A DNA stretch of 64,000 bases from Sorghum bicolor. Taxonomy: Eukaryota > Streptophyta > Magnoliopsida > Poales > Poaceae. Of the stretch, positions 10,477 to 23,220 are shown piece by piece. The notes under the pieces were generated by a model that worked only from the letters and a program-made list of their open reading frames with translations, did no database searches and was not told the origin of the DNA. A program made the position numbers and the translations under genes. Position 1 is the stretch's first letter. Each line of letters starts with the position of its first letter. The stretch lies in contig NC_012879.2 in NCBI RefSeq assembly GCF_000003195.3, positions 22,354,844 to 22,418,843 of the forward strand, written 5' to 3'.

Positions 10477-13400
10477 TGTAACATCCCGATGTTACGGTTA
10501 CTAAAACTGGACCATGTCATCATGAGCATTGCATAGCATATTGATTAAGCACAACTTATGCACCAACTTAAAACAAGTTTATTTTGATTGCTTGTGCTTA
10601 GGGAAGTAAAGTGTGCTTATGTTGTGAAGTGATGCTTGTGTTGGTTGTTTAATTCCTAGGGTGGAAGATTTCCGAGAAAATAGGGGGAAAGCCCTGATTT
10701 TTGAACCCTAGATTTGCCCCCTTTTGTGCAATTTAAAAACTAAGCAAAATTTGAAGTTGAGTTCAAAAGCAAAGTTATAGATCTTGTCAAGATGTACAAC
10801 TTTGGAGTTTTGAGTTTTTGAAGTTTCAATGCAAAATTCAAAGTAATTTTGAAAATACAGTTCTCCAAAAAGTGTCCTCTTTTCCAATTTGAATCTCCAA
10901 TTCAAAATCTATTTGGAATCTTGAAAAGTGACCAACATGAAAGTTGTAGAGCTCAAAAAGTTGAACAACTTTTGTTTTGGTGGAATTTTGTCTTCAGTTC
11001 AAAATTTGGGCGAATTTTGCAAAAACACAAAATGGTTGGATAGGGCTCGCTACAGTGCTCGAGCAGGGGGGATGCTCTACCGCCGGGGCAGAGCCGCTGC
11101 GTCCAGTGCCACCACGCCCCTAGCCACGCAGCTGCTTGGCTGCGCGAGCCCGCCATGAAGTGGACGAGCCGCCGGCGTGCTCATCCACTCCCCTCAGTGA
11201 CCACACTGCACGGCCACCTCGTTTTCTCCTTTTCTGCTTGACGCCGACGACCTTGCTGCACTCCCAAATTCACCTCACTCGCTCCCTTCCAAGCCACCAG
11301 CGAACTCCCAGCAGCTCCGCCAAGAACTCCGCCACCGATTGCACCCCCTAGCACAAGCTTTAACCTCCCATAGGCCGTAACCGAGCCGTTCTCCTCTCCA
11401 ACTCCGGCCGAAGCGCCGCCGCAAACACCTCACCGCGGCCAGCTCTTCTCTGAGCTCCTCCACCACCGCTCTCTACCTTGTCGAAGTTGTGGTGAGCCCC
11501 TGATGCTCATGCGTCCTTTGGTTTGCGTTCTATCCGCGTGTAGCGTCCGGTGTTCGCGCCATTAGCCTCGCCGTCAGACATAGACGCGGGCAAGGGGATT
11601 AGAGGGGAGTAGCACATGATCTAAGTGTCCCAGGAGATGCGCGAGAAGCCGGGGAAGCTAGACCGCTCTGCCACAAGAGCCGAAGGCTCACCGACGGCGT
11701 GCCGGAGGTTGGCCGAGCCGGTGGCGGGAGGTAGAAGAAGGGTCTGACGGGCGGGACCCGCCCGTCAGTGACCGCCTGTGGAGGAAGGAGGCGCGTGCAG
11801 CGCTCTTGGGCCGAGCGCGGACGGGCCGGCCTGCGGGCCGAGTTCCTGGGCCGCTCGCGGCATAGTGTTGTTTTCCTTTTTCTTTTTATGCAAAATTTAT
11901 TGTATGTTTGATTTTGTGTAGAAAATTATATACTGATTCAAAAATCATGGAAATTTTTGTATAGATTCCATAAAATGAATAGAACATAGGAAAAATATTA
12001 GGTTATATTTTCTGGTAGTTGGCATGTGTATAAAAATTGCCTCTTTTAATTAGCAAATAAAACTTCTATGATTTTTAATAATTTAATTGCATGTCGAAAA
12101 ATCACCAACATTTGTGGGATGCCACTAAATATTATTCCCACGCTTCACACAAAATTTGGTGGCATTTGGATACTGTTTGAATAAAATATTATTATACCCT
12201 TAATTAGTAATTAAATAATAATTCTAAAATAATTAGATAATAATTAGTTTAAATTCTCAAAATTAGGGTTTGAGTGATTTTGGGATTGTGTGATGACCTG
12301 AGGTCATTAACCTTAATGACCTTTGGCATTTAATTATTGTTTGGCATTAATGATTAATTCCTGTCATTAATACTTAATTAAGAATTAATTAAGGAAAAAA
12401 GGATTAATAATTAGTTAATTAAGGATAATTGTGAATTAAGAGGAATCTTAGTTTACTGATGCAACCTCTTGGGTAAAGACACTAAGATGATAAACAACTT
12501 TAATTATTGCTTAGTCTGTATTGCACCGAGAAGGCCAGTTGTACTTAACTCGGTCCTTCTTAAATATTTGTCATACGCATATCATGAGCATCCATCATTT
12601 TGCGTATAGTACACGTGACCGAAGGAGCGACCGTTGAACCGAACCCCGAAGTCGGTGCTCCGTTCGAGGAAGTAGAATGCGAGACTTGGGAAGTCTCCGA
12701 GGAACCCTCTCAGCTCTGCAACCAAGGCAAGCCCCGGATACATTAACCCCTCCTTCAATGTTTTAAATCTTTTATCACTTATGAATTGAAAATGCTGCAT
12801 TAGGTAGTTGAGAATTGGGTTAACCTACTTGCTGCATTTACTACCTTGATATTTGTTATCCTGTCCTTGACACCTATTTTATTTTAAAATCGCGTAGTAA
12901 TGCTTAGCCCTGCTACTAGATAGGTTTTCAAACAAGAAAGTTTGAAGGGTTGTTGTGGAATCCACTAACCCTCATCGTAGTTAATTATGCAACTAAGTGA
13001 TAAAATGAGAAAGGGGGAAACGTCTCATGAGGTTCGGATCCCAATTCCTGGACTCATAGTGACATGAAGCTATGGTCGTTGGATAGATAATACTTTGATT
13101 AAGGACTAGGAACTCACAGACTTGTCTGTGAGAGGCAACTAGATAGACTGTCCTCGAACTCCTCGACCTTTTAAGGAGAGGAATTCGTGGGTAAAACTTG
13201 AAAGTAAGGATGCACTATTAGTAAGCTTTTTAGCAAAACACTTTGGCTCCTTGCTCAGCCACTCCTTGTCTACCCCAAGCCTGCATTCCTAATTTCTCCT
13301 CTTTTTTCCGCCGGGTAAGTCTTGTTGAGTACTCCTGTACTCAGGGTTTTATAACCCCTGTTGCAGGTGAAGTTCAGGAGCCGACATGTTTCGGACCCTA

Positions 13401-13885
13401 TTGTGTGTCCGTCGTCGAGGTTGACGATGAAGAAGAGTGAGCGTGACCCATGGGCCGGGTCTGTAAGTTTGTAATCTGTGTACTAAAGTTTAAGTTGCTC
13501 CGCTGGACCTAGCTTGTAATAACACTCTACTACTTGGAAGAACTACTTTTGTAAATTAAGTTATGTAATACTTCCGCTGTTTTACTCTGAAATATTATTT
13601 TGGTCTTATGTCGTGTGTGATACTGCAATGTCTTCGCAATGAGTGATCCTGGTGTTAAAGTGGCCACTTGCTATCCTGTAAGGGCGAGAAGAAGAAGTTC
13701 TCGTTAATGGACCATCGCTAGTGGTCAAGACAAGCTTGTTTGATACGCCACAGGTAGCGATGGAATGAGCATCCTATGATGCTCATCGGACTTCTAGAGT
13801 GGGAGGATCCCCGGCATCACCGTCAGAGGTCCTTGGGACAATGACAGGTGTCGGTGGGCCCAAACACTTAGGAGGTTCTGCCACA
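10477..13885 (+). repeat. Solo LTR, 3.4 kb, Tekay/Del-like
   Basis: Starts TGTAACATCCCG and ends TTCTGCCACA, flanked by perfect target-site copies TCTAT (10472-10476 and 13886-13890); X sequence is continuous across it. No internal region or second LTR is present, so it is a solo LTR left by recombination between two LTRs. Length and layout resemble the long LTRs of grass Tekay-type Gypsy elements: an AT-rich first part, a GC-rich block 11040-11870, an AT-rich middle, and the phrase around 13325-13370 with GTTGAGTACTCC. The family name and orientation are inferences. The short frames inside it have no coding features. Confidence 0.85.
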
Positions 13886-13890
13886 TCTAT

Positions 13891-16089
13891 CATCACTGTT
13901 GAGTAGATCTCTATAATGCTCTCATGTTACCTTTGTTTGTTGTAGTATATGTTTAGGTTTGGAGTAGTTTCATACATCTCTTAAATTAAGCATGGTGCTT
14001 AGGTTAAAATGCCTTCTTAAATCAAATGAGACTTGGTGTCTAGGTTGATTTTTGAGCTAACAGTATGATGTATTAGATATTGGATATTTTATTGGACTAA
14101 CCCCTATAGGAAAACTACCAAATTCAAAATGGGAAAGTTCTGAGATGAACTCAAACTAGAGATGAAGAGAGACACAATAATTTTACACAAGAGAGAAACA
14201 ACTCACTTGTAGCCAAGAAAGAAAGAAGGGTACCACAAAACATGATCCACAGTCACAACACTCACTTAATGGAGTTGCATTCTCTTGTTAGCCACTAATT
14301 ATCAGAAATCAAGTAAAGATTGACAACAGAAGAGCATGCAACATTTAACACTCTCACCTCTGAGGTTGAGAAGCTGAGACATAAGGAAGAAAGGTCAACT
14401 TCTCTAAATGATCCAACCACGTTCTTCCACATCTCATGCTCCCATCGTTCAACACGCTGGTTTGCAATCTCTAAATTCACTATTGCTTTATTTCTAAGTT
14501 TGAGTTAATTCATAATGCCTATGTTGGAGAATCAAAACATAAGATGGATAAATAAAATCAATCCTTTAGAAAGAAGTAATTGCGAGTAATAAATAAATTA
14601 TGCTTAAGCAATTTCTTCTTTGTAGCATAGAAAATGACCCTTAGTTGTGTTACAACAATGCTAGATGTTACTTGTATATTTCTTTGGGTATGTGTTGTCC
14701 ACTAATGATTTGTAGGGATAAAATAATAAGAAGAGCTAAAGGTCCAGGCACAAATTAGACAGAGGACAAATAATGGCATAAGGTAAGAAAGGAGTACAAC
14801 AAAGGAGACAAGCTGTTCATGAACAAGACACGTGACTAGCCAATCAAGGAAAGCTTCCACAAGATGTTATGGCTTCAACATGCTTCAATACTAAAGGTAA
14901 CATATCTAGGTAAGTGATCATTACTTCCAAAATATCCTTCTTGATTCTAGCATGCACATAAGTAGAGAGCCAAACATGCTTCAAGTTACAACCCCATTTG
15001 ATCCAATCTAATTAACTCAACATGTTTAGTTCTTTATGCCTGCTCCTAGCGTCACTTTCTTGGTCTCATAGCATTTAATTCAATGATCTGAAATGTTGTG
15101 CATCCTCTCTTTGGAAGATGATAGTCATAATCATGAATTTATATGCATAGGTAGACCATCTTTCCACAAGGTTGAGTAATCTAATTTGCTAAATGTTTTA
15201 ATGCCACATGCTTGCTCATTATATGATGCTATCACCCATGTTTAGATAGAGCAAAACATATGAATATTAACTTTATCTCATTCAATGTGCTTAAGGCTAG
15301 AGAATAATAAACAAACCTTTTAGTTTTGTTGGTGTTTTCCCACCAACAGAGCCCACGCACTTGATCTCTGCCTTGTCTGTATGAGCAGGACACACCTTGA
15401 GCAAGGTTAAGGAATCTTCCCCAGTTCCTACAAGTGAATATCCTAGACTTATGAACATACACACTAAGTGAAGATGCCACCAGCTTCTGAAACTAGTACT
15501 TTACACTTCAAACTGCTGGAAGAACAATAAACATGGATAACACCATCTCAAGATGTGCAACTATCATGGTCTCCACCTTTGGGACTAGATAAAGCACCTA
15601 AGGAATCAAAATGGTAGGAAGTCCTGTTCGGAAGACCTAAAACATCAAACACTGTGTCAAGAGGTAATTTGGTAGGTATCAACATTTCCCTGTTTAGCAC
15701 TACATCTAGAAAATGCTAAGAAAAATGTGGATAATTTTGTGGTGCGACAGCCCACAAAGATATCCACGGTGGTGGCATAAAAATAAGTTTTCATCTTAGT
15801 GCATTTTCTATATATCATAAAATATAAAAGATCAAAAATATTAAAGATCCTACTAAAAGATAAATATATTAAGAAGGTTCTAGACAAACAAAGGCTTAGA
15901 GATTTTTACCACTAACACTTAATCAGTTCCACAAGCTTTGTTATCTTTTGAGCTTCATAGAATTTGAAGGATCAAGAAGAGCTAACAAGCAGAAGGAGGT
16001 TTTGTCCCTGTCAAGTGTTGTCTCAACTACTATCATCCCTAACACTCTAGGAGGACCAGTATACCTTTACTGCCAGTCAGCAACACCGA
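13891..16089 (+). mobile_element. Element X, fragment 2 (mostly non-coding)
   Basis: Continues X after the solo LTR. The start (13891-14000) matches X' (about 61170-61260, reversed). A coiled-coil-like stretch (TTEEHATFNTLTSEVEKLRHKEE, near 14320-14390) may be the tail of a lost second ORF; this is weak. From about 15640 on it matches element B's 3' zone in reverse (about 4500 down to 3960). A hairpin GTTGGTG-n6-CACCAAC lies near 15338-15357. I see no intact gene. Its last five bases, ACCGA (16085-16089), are the copia target site. Confidence 0.6.
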
Positions 16090-17146
16090 TGAAGGGTCAA
16101 GATGGCGGACTAGAGGGGGGTGAATAGTCCTTTCTAAAAAATTATTACGCCGACTAACTGAAACAAATGTGGAATTAAAACTATCGGTCTAGCCAAGACT
16201 ACACCCCTCTATCTAAGTTCTCTAGCACCTTGAAAAGATCCTAAACAAGCAAGCAAGGTGCTACCTTAGCAAGAGCTCACCTAACCAATTCTAGGAGCAA
16301 GGTCACACAAACCTATGCCACTAGTACTTTGCAAGACGAGGGAGCTCCTACACAACTAGTAAGCAAAAGCACAAAGCTCCTAAGCTCACTAGCAAAGCTC
16401 AATAACAAGGCAACCAATGCCAAATTAGAGAGCACAACTTACTTAGCTACACAAACTAAGCAAAGTGACTAACAAGGTTACACAAACCAAATTAGTCACG
16501 CAAATGAAACTACTTCTAGCTACACAAGCAAGAAGGTAACTAGCAAGCTACACAAGCTAATTAAGTACAAGAGCAACTACACAAGCACAAATATATGAAT
16601 GTAAGAACAAGCTTGTGTTAGGGACTTGCAAACCAATGGGAAGAACAATGTTGACATGATGATTCTCCCGAGGTTCACTTGGTTGCCACCAAGCTACGTC
16701 CCCGTTGAGACAAGCTCCAAGGTTGTCGCCGGTCCTCTTGCTAGTGGTGATCCGCAAGTCACACTCTCCCACATGGACCACTTGTCACTCTTCACGTCTC
16801 GCTCAACTAGAGTTGCTCTTCGCGATCCCCGCGGGGTGAGCACCGTACCCCTCACAATCTCTTCTCCGGAGCACCACACAATCTCCTTGCATTCTTCGAT
16901 GGAGTCACAAGCCACCAAGCCATCTAGGAGGTGGCAACCTCCAAGAGTAAGAAGCACCATCGGCTTGCAACATGAACACCTAGTGCCACTCTATGAAATC
17001 TCACAATGCAACGCACTAGAATCACTCACTCGCTATTGATTCGCACGCTTGCAAGCATAAGTGAGTTAGAGGCTTTCCTAGCACTCCCCGAGCATGGACA
17101 CTAAGTCCCAAGGGTGCTCAGCACCAGACAAGGCTGGCCACCACTT

Positions 17147-17155
17147 CTATTTATA
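17147..17155 (-). promoter_or_regulatory. TATA box of copia LTR (3' copy)
   Basis: TATAAATAG on the minus strand, conserved in the other LTR (49162-49170) and directly downstream of the CACCGGAC array. Confidence 0.7.
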
Positions 17156-17206
17156 GCCCCAAGGGCTAAACTAGCCATTGCCCCTTCACTGGGCAAAACA
17201 CGAGGG

Positions 17207-17634
17207 CACCGGACGCTCACAGGGAGCCACCGGACGCTCAACCCCTAGCGTCCAGTGCTCATGCGTCAGCCACATGTCACTAGCCTTTTGAACTCGATCG
17301 TTGCCACCAACGGCTGCTACGTACACGCGCCTGCACAACACCACCGGACGCTCTACTGCATCACACCGAACGCGTCCGGTGCACACCGGACCCGTGCGCA
17401 GATAGCTCCGCAAACTCGTAGGGTCACCGGACGCGAGCCACCGGACGCACCCTGAGCGTCCGGTGCTCACCGGAGTCATGCGCAGAGAGGGTCACCAAAC
17501 CGCCCGCACACCGGACGTCGAGCACCGGACTCACTCCAGTGCGTCCGGTGCACTCTGCACACCTGCGCCACAGACTGACACCACACCGGATGCTCTGGAC
17601 CAGCGTCCGGTGCTGCCAACACCAGCGTCTGGTG
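17207..17634. repeat. CACCGGACGC / GCGTCCGGTG array in U3 (3' LTR)
   Basis: A decamer-like word occurs in both orientations many times over 430 bases. Several copies have CpG-to-TpG or CpA-type changes relative to the other LTR, for example CACCGAAC at 17364-17371 against CACCGGAC at 49357. Confidence 0.8.
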
Positions 17635-18499
17635 AGTGTTTCTCACTGAGAAACACTCCCACGACTTCTCCAAATTTCCTACCGGCGCAATAGAAAAAAT
17701 ATACACTTAATTTTCTCAAAAGCGCTGAATCCTGCCTCGCAAGCTCGGCGGGAGGGAGAGAAGAACCCAAAACCCCTCTCTACCCTAGGAACTCCACCTC
17801 CTTTGTAAATGCGCCAACACCACCAAGTGTACACCACCATGTGCAAGTGTGTTAGCATTTTCACAAACATTTTCCCAAAGGAGATAGCCTCTCAACTTGC
17901 CACGCCACTCGATCCTAACACATATGCAAAGTTAGATCGCTCAAGTGGCACTAGACGACCGATATGCGAACAAGTTTGCCCCTCTTGATAGTACGGCCAT
18001 CTATATAAATCCGGTCATAAACTTCTCTACACAACTATGACTGGTGAAATGGAAATGCCCTAGGTTATACCTTTGCCTTGCGCTTTCCATTCCATCTCCT
18101 CCAATGTTGATGCAACACAAGCACCAACCAATCACCAAATGATATGATCCACTTCATATCATCACGTGACCGTATTGGTTCATCGATCTTGACCTCACTT
18201 GCTCTTCACCGTTGCCTCGGTCCATCGGCGCCAAGTCTTGCTCAAGCTTCACCGTCACACGTGGTCCCTCGCTTCAAAGCCTCCGACTTGCCCTTCACTC
18301 TTGCAACGGGTCCATCAAGCCAAGCATCATCTTGATCTTCTCCACCTTGGTCACAAGACTCCATGTCATGTCTCACATGCAATGAACTCCTCCATCATCA
18401 TATAATCACCTGTGGACTAATCTCCTGTGTATCTCACATAAACACTATTAGTCCACCAAAGTTGTCACTCAATTACCAAAACCAAACAAGGACCTTTCA

Positions 18500-18515
18500 A
18501 TCTCCCCCTTTTTGG
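18500..18515 (-). other. Polypurine tract of the copia-type element
   Basis: The minus strand reads AAAAAGGGGGAGAT up to the LTR start. Confidence 0.85.
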
Positions 18516-18945
18516 TAATTGATGACAACTCTATAAAGTTATGGAATTTAAGCTTTTTCAAGCTACCACTTCACACATGTGTAAATTGCTAACTTGGTTT
18601 GGATTTTATGCTACTTATCCAAGATTTAAGCTCTATGTCAAGATTTGGATAAGCACCATAAAACCCTACTAAGTGCTAAGGTGTATAGAATAAACCTTTG
18701 TAGCTCGATACCATTTGAAGCATTCAATGCACACCATCCTTAGCACCATGTGTAGCTAGACAACAAAAGCACTAGAAACCCCGTGAGATCAACAATATAA
18801 GTAAGGGTCTAGTTTTTACTTGAAAAACACAAGTCCAGCTACCAACCTATGCATGCTAGTTATCATATCATCAATCAAGTTCTATAACTAGCAAACACCA
18901 CACAAGCATGCATATTGAATTTAAAACTTATGCAATGCAAGCAAG
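18516..18945 (-). other. Copia interior, non-coding (before the solo LTR)
   Basis: AT-rich 3' interior of the copia-type element without a reading frame of note. It ends in the target site GCAAG (18941-18945). Confidence 0.7.
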
Positions 18946-19339
18946 TGTTGACGGTCCTTAAGTACTAAAATTAATAATCAAATAAACATGAAAAAGGATC
19001 AATATGAAACAAACATCTAGAATTAGGGTTTTATCTGACAGAATACCACGAGCTTTGGTGTTTATCTATTTCTGCAGGGGTTTATTAGAAAATAGGGAGA
19101 GAAGGCCCACATGTCATGTTTACAACGAGATAATTACGTGCCACGCAATTTTCCTTGATCTAGAAGGATCCAGAAGCCACGGGAACGAACGAGACGCGAT
19201 TCGGGCTCGGGAGCTGGGCGGCCGCCCACCCCCCTTGGGCGCCCGCCCTGGCCAGGAAGCCAATCAGGACTCTGCTTCGGGACAACTCTCCACCGACCTA
19301 AAGGATCAATCTAAACCATACAATCTATGTCGGTTTGAT

Positions 19340-19374
19340 CCAATGGCTCACGTTCACTTGAGGGGACTATAAAA
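19340..19374 (+). promoter_or_regulatory. CCAAT and TATA promoter core of the P solo LTR
   Basis: CCAAT at 19340-19344 and TATAAAA at 19368-19374. The same spacing is seen in P1 (39321-39355 and 47134-47168) and, on the minus strand, in Q LTRs A and C (25339-25373 and 37651-37685). Confidence 0.75.
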
Positions 19375-19614
19375 CCAGACCCCCTGGCCCCTGGAGGAGA
19401 GAGGAGAAATCATTATTCAGAGGTAGCCATCAAAGTTAGGGTTTAGATCTCTCTCCCACAGAGAATTAGAATTAGCTACTCCCTAATCCTTCAAGTTTAG
19501 AGGTTGATTAGATAGCAATTAGAGAAGTAGAGCACTACGCTCTGGATTCGGATCTTCGGTAATAAAGATTGGTATTATTCATATCTTTCTCTAATTCTTT
19601 GTTCTAATTGCATT

Positions 19615-19938
19615 ATGTCTTTAATTATTATGTTCTTAGTTTGCTCTAGTTCTATATTTGATATAGTTCTAATTGATAATGAGTTTATGTATAAGTTTGC
19701 AAAGCGCTTAGCTCTTGTCGCGAGGGAGTTAGGTGATAGATCACATGTGAGCGTGGTGCTTAGATGTTATTTATCTGCAAATCTATCCTATTGGCCGGGT
19801 CGTGTGGTAGTTCGCGATAGTGACAGCTTCGTTGATTCTTATATAGTCCACCCTCCGTTGATAGGACAGGCAGAACCGGTATTGTGGAGTAAGTCATGCG
19901 ATGCTCTGATTTACTTTATCAATGTTCCTTATACATGA
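19615..19938 (+). other. Open frame of 107 codons inside the P LTR
   Basis: Starts ATGTCTTTAATTATT with a hydrophobic start (MSLIIMFLVCSSSIFDIVLI), then a basic, soluble part. The same frame is full length in P1's 3' LTR (47419-47742) and P2's 3' LTR (51438-51761, minus), and stops eight codons early in P1's 5' LTR (39606-39905). It overlaps the conserved R-U5 block, so nucleotide-level constraint may explain its survival. I do not call it a gene. Confidence 0.2.
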
Positions 19939-20461
19939 ATGAAGAGTCTTTTATGCTATATATGATCTTGTAGATAACTAGAGTAGATTATGACTTAGTA
20001 GTTAGTAGATAACTTAGAATCCATTCTCTAGCTAATCCGACATCACCTACATATATGAGGAGTAGTCTATTTTCTAATCGCTGTGTTATCTACCCATGAA
20101 CTTATACTTTATTATCATTATCTTTATGGTTTACCCCCTGCTAAAGTAAGTGACTGTGTGACGAGTTTCTCATTAGTAATCATGTTCTTGCAAGTTTATC
20201 TCTAGTCTATGCCTTGATAGATTTTGTCCCTTGATTTAATTCCATCTTCTTTAGATCCCTAGAGCAAAATTATAAATAACGATACCTGGAATACTTATCC
20301 TGGTGAAATGCTACAATGAGGTGTTTTATCTATGCGCTTGTGGATAGAATAGATTATTTTCTAAAGAGCCTTTACATTTATAAATACCTTTGTACACTCT
20401 GGCGCCATGCTAGGGATGACAACCTAGTATCTAAGTGGTGTTAGCTAGTGTCAACAGCAAG

Positions 20462-23220
20462 CACATGAGTATGCACATATCAAATGCAAACAATCAATGT
20501 TCATGAGCTTGCTCCCCCTACTTGTGTCCTTCTCATGTTCAAGAATTTTGATCCTTCTTGATCCATCTTAATGTTGCTCCCTCTTTATACATGTCCATCT
20601 TTGATCTCTCCCCCTTGAAACATATCTTTTGTTGTCCAACTTATCCCATGATCATATCTTTGTTCCAACTTCTCCCTCTTTGTCATCAATTTCCTTAAAG
20701 GGTGTGTGATACCAATTAAATCACTTGATACCAATCGAAAAAGTGTGAATCTTATTGTGACAAAGGATTGCATTGGGATAGATGGTTGAGGCTTGAATCT
20801 TGTATTTTTGATGGACATCACCATATGTGTTGGAATGACATTAATTGAATTGCTCTTGAGATACCACATAGGATCTTTGACCTTGATACCATTTGGTGGG
20901 GCACTCCCCCTATGTCATAGCATGGGTCATTCACTTGTCAATCTTGTTTGTGAGGGAACTTTCTTTGCTTGATGATCACTTAAAGTTGAGGATCACTTGT
21001 GGAACCACCTTCTTGAATGATAGATACCATATGTATAAATGTGATATCATTTGAAATATCTTGTCTGATACCAGATGGGATTCTTCTACCACTTAAGGTC
21101 TTCTAGTATGGAACCACTTGTTTGCTATCTTGAACATTTGTTGTCATCATCATGAGTACCAATTGTAGGATATCACTTGAAGAAACATTTGAGTCTAGAT
21201 ATCCATTTTCATTGTTGTCCTATTCTTGTACTCTTATCATCATGAGTTTCTAATTGTTGACTTGAACTATGTTGATTTGTCTAAGCTTCCAAGTCCGGTT
21301 TGAACCAATGACAAGCTTTTTCACACCTCACATTAAGGGTTATCTTGCCAATGTTGTACTTGTCACTTGTTAACAATTTAAAATAGATGAAGTACTTGGG
21401 TTCACTAACTCATGAACAAACTCATATACATACCACTAGATCAACTAATCATTCAAGCAATAGTGGTAGGTTATGAATTTAAAACTTTTTATTTGTACTG
21501 ATCCTATATAGCATGTACTATATGCACTAACCGCATACTAGTAAGGGATGAAATGATCATGCACATTACAATGATACCTTTGCTATCTTGGAGTAGAGGA
21601 TAGTCAATAAGATTCCAATTTAGCTCCAAATAGCAATGTGAAGTCCAACTATAAGCTTGGTGAAAGCCAATTATAAATGCCAATTGATAGATCAAATCTT
21701 CACCCATATGAAATGAAAACCACTTTATGATCAAGTGCACTATGTTGTTGTGGTTGGCTTGCTTCTTCTTTTGACCATTGCTTGCATGAGAGAACTACTA
21801 AGAATATCACTTGAAATAGCATGACTAGCTCTCTTTTGGGTGTTGCTTGCTTTCTTGATCAATCCTTTTGATTGCTTCAACTAAGTATCTCAAATGTCCT
21901 TTAGATCACCACTTCCATGTTAGCCTTCGAAGCACCACACTTGGTTTACCCACTCCTTGGGTGGCACGCCCCTCACATAGGGAGAAGTGACCTCTCTCCA
22001 AAGAACTATTTTTGATACTCACTTGAATTGCTTTGATTGATTGATTCAGGTGACGGACTTAATGTGATGAGTAACCATGAATCCCCTTTTTAATTCTTTT
22101 TTCTACTTGTTTAAGTCATTTTCTTTCTATCAAATGATTTCTAATAGTTACTAGAACTTAAACTTCATTTTCATCTTGAGTTTGATCTTGATCTTCTAAT
22201 TTTGAGTACTAAATGTGTACACCAAGTACATTTCACAACCTTGTACTCATTACTTGTCATGCTTATAGATCAATTCAAAACCAAACTTAGGTGCCTCAAA
22301 CACTTATGATCATGTTTCCAACTTGAGGACCATTCAATTGAAGTGACTCTAGATCAATCCAATAATTGTCACTTTTCGGGCACATTCTGTACCCTTTAAA
22401 CAAATATCCATATCTCAGAATGTACAGATCCAAATACCACGAAATTTGGTGGAGATGTGATTGACTAAGTCATCTAGCAGCTGTAAAAATTTGACCTTCA
22501 TTTGAATTATAGATTGCTACCAGATTTCAATTCTTCCACCACTGCTACATCCTGAAAACTGCTGCACTATAGCTGATAAGATCCACTCCAAAACCGAAGT
22601 ATCCCTTATCCAATTCTCATAACATTTCTACAGCATCTTCTATGATAAGTGTACAGCATGCATACCAAAATTTCAAGCCATTCCAAATAGATTTGATCAC
22701 TCAAACTCAGACTTGATCACTGCTAGCTCAGTTTTTCAAAAAATGGACAGATTTCAAGCAATTGAGCTAGGCTTCTTCAAATTGAATCAAACTTGAAATA
22801 GACTCATTTGAATACTTTCACAAGACATGAATCCATTCAATCCACTTACTAAATGTTATCTTATGAACTTATCCAACTCAAATCAATCCAAACTTGATTA
22901 CTAATCATTTTATCCATTCAATCATCTTATAGCAAGCAACATTGCATATATATCCGATTCAATCAACTCATATGCACCCAAATGAATGTGATCAACAAAG
23001 ATATACCTTTGTTAGCTCATGATCATCTAATTTGCAAGCTTCAACTCATGGATTTGTAAGCTATCAAATAATCCAATAAATCACCATAACTTGAATATTT
23101 GCACTTGTATGTTATAGCACTTGGACTTCACTTATTTGACTTGGCATTGGGATAAGACATGATGAATAGTTATAGGATCAATTGAGTCAAGCCTCCAATG
23201 CCGATGGTACCTACAAACAA
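20462..23220 (-). other. Copia interior, non-coding (2.8 kb)
   Basis: Lies between the gag stop and the solo LTR, in the place where a complete copia element would carry protease, integrase and polymerase. I see none of those motifs in either strand. Only AT-rich sequence with many CTTG/CAAG and ATGATATC-like words is present. Confidence 0.65.

Larger units (their letters stand above)
16090..18499 (-). repeat. 3' LTR of the copia-type element (2410 bp)
   Basis: Near-identical by eye to 38732-38926 plus 48260-50464. U3 holds the CACCGGAC/GTCCGGTG array (17207-17634) followed, on the minus strand, by TATAAATAG (17147-17155). The remainder is rich in imperfect copies of ACACAAGCTA and AAGCAAG words. 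Confidence 0.92.
18946..20456 (+). repeat. Solo LTR of family P (1511 bp)
   Basis: TGTTGACGGTCC...AGTGTCAACA, flanked by GCAAG (18941-18945 and 20457-20461), with the copia interior continuous on both sides. It matches both LTRs of P1 and, reversed, those of P2. It carries the CCAAT/TATA promoter (19340-19374), the GC-rich U3 box (about 19219-19250), the conserved R-U5 block (19751-19827) and the U5 block with GCGCTTG (about 20290-20350). Confidence 0.95.

Noticed and set aside
11040..11870. GC-rich open frames in the solo LTR as a possible host gene
   Set aside because: The frames are short, overlap on both strands, have no domain text, and lie between LTR ends with a perfect target-site duplication.
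15338..15357. Start of another LTR or a small transposon at the GTTGGTG...CACCAAC hairpin
   Set aside because: No second end and no target-site duplication could be found; kept only as a hairpin note.
16626..17039. 137-codon plus-strand frame in the copia LTR
   Set aside because: It lies in LTR sequence, is truncated and altered in the other LTR copy (48779-49021), and has no recognisable domain.
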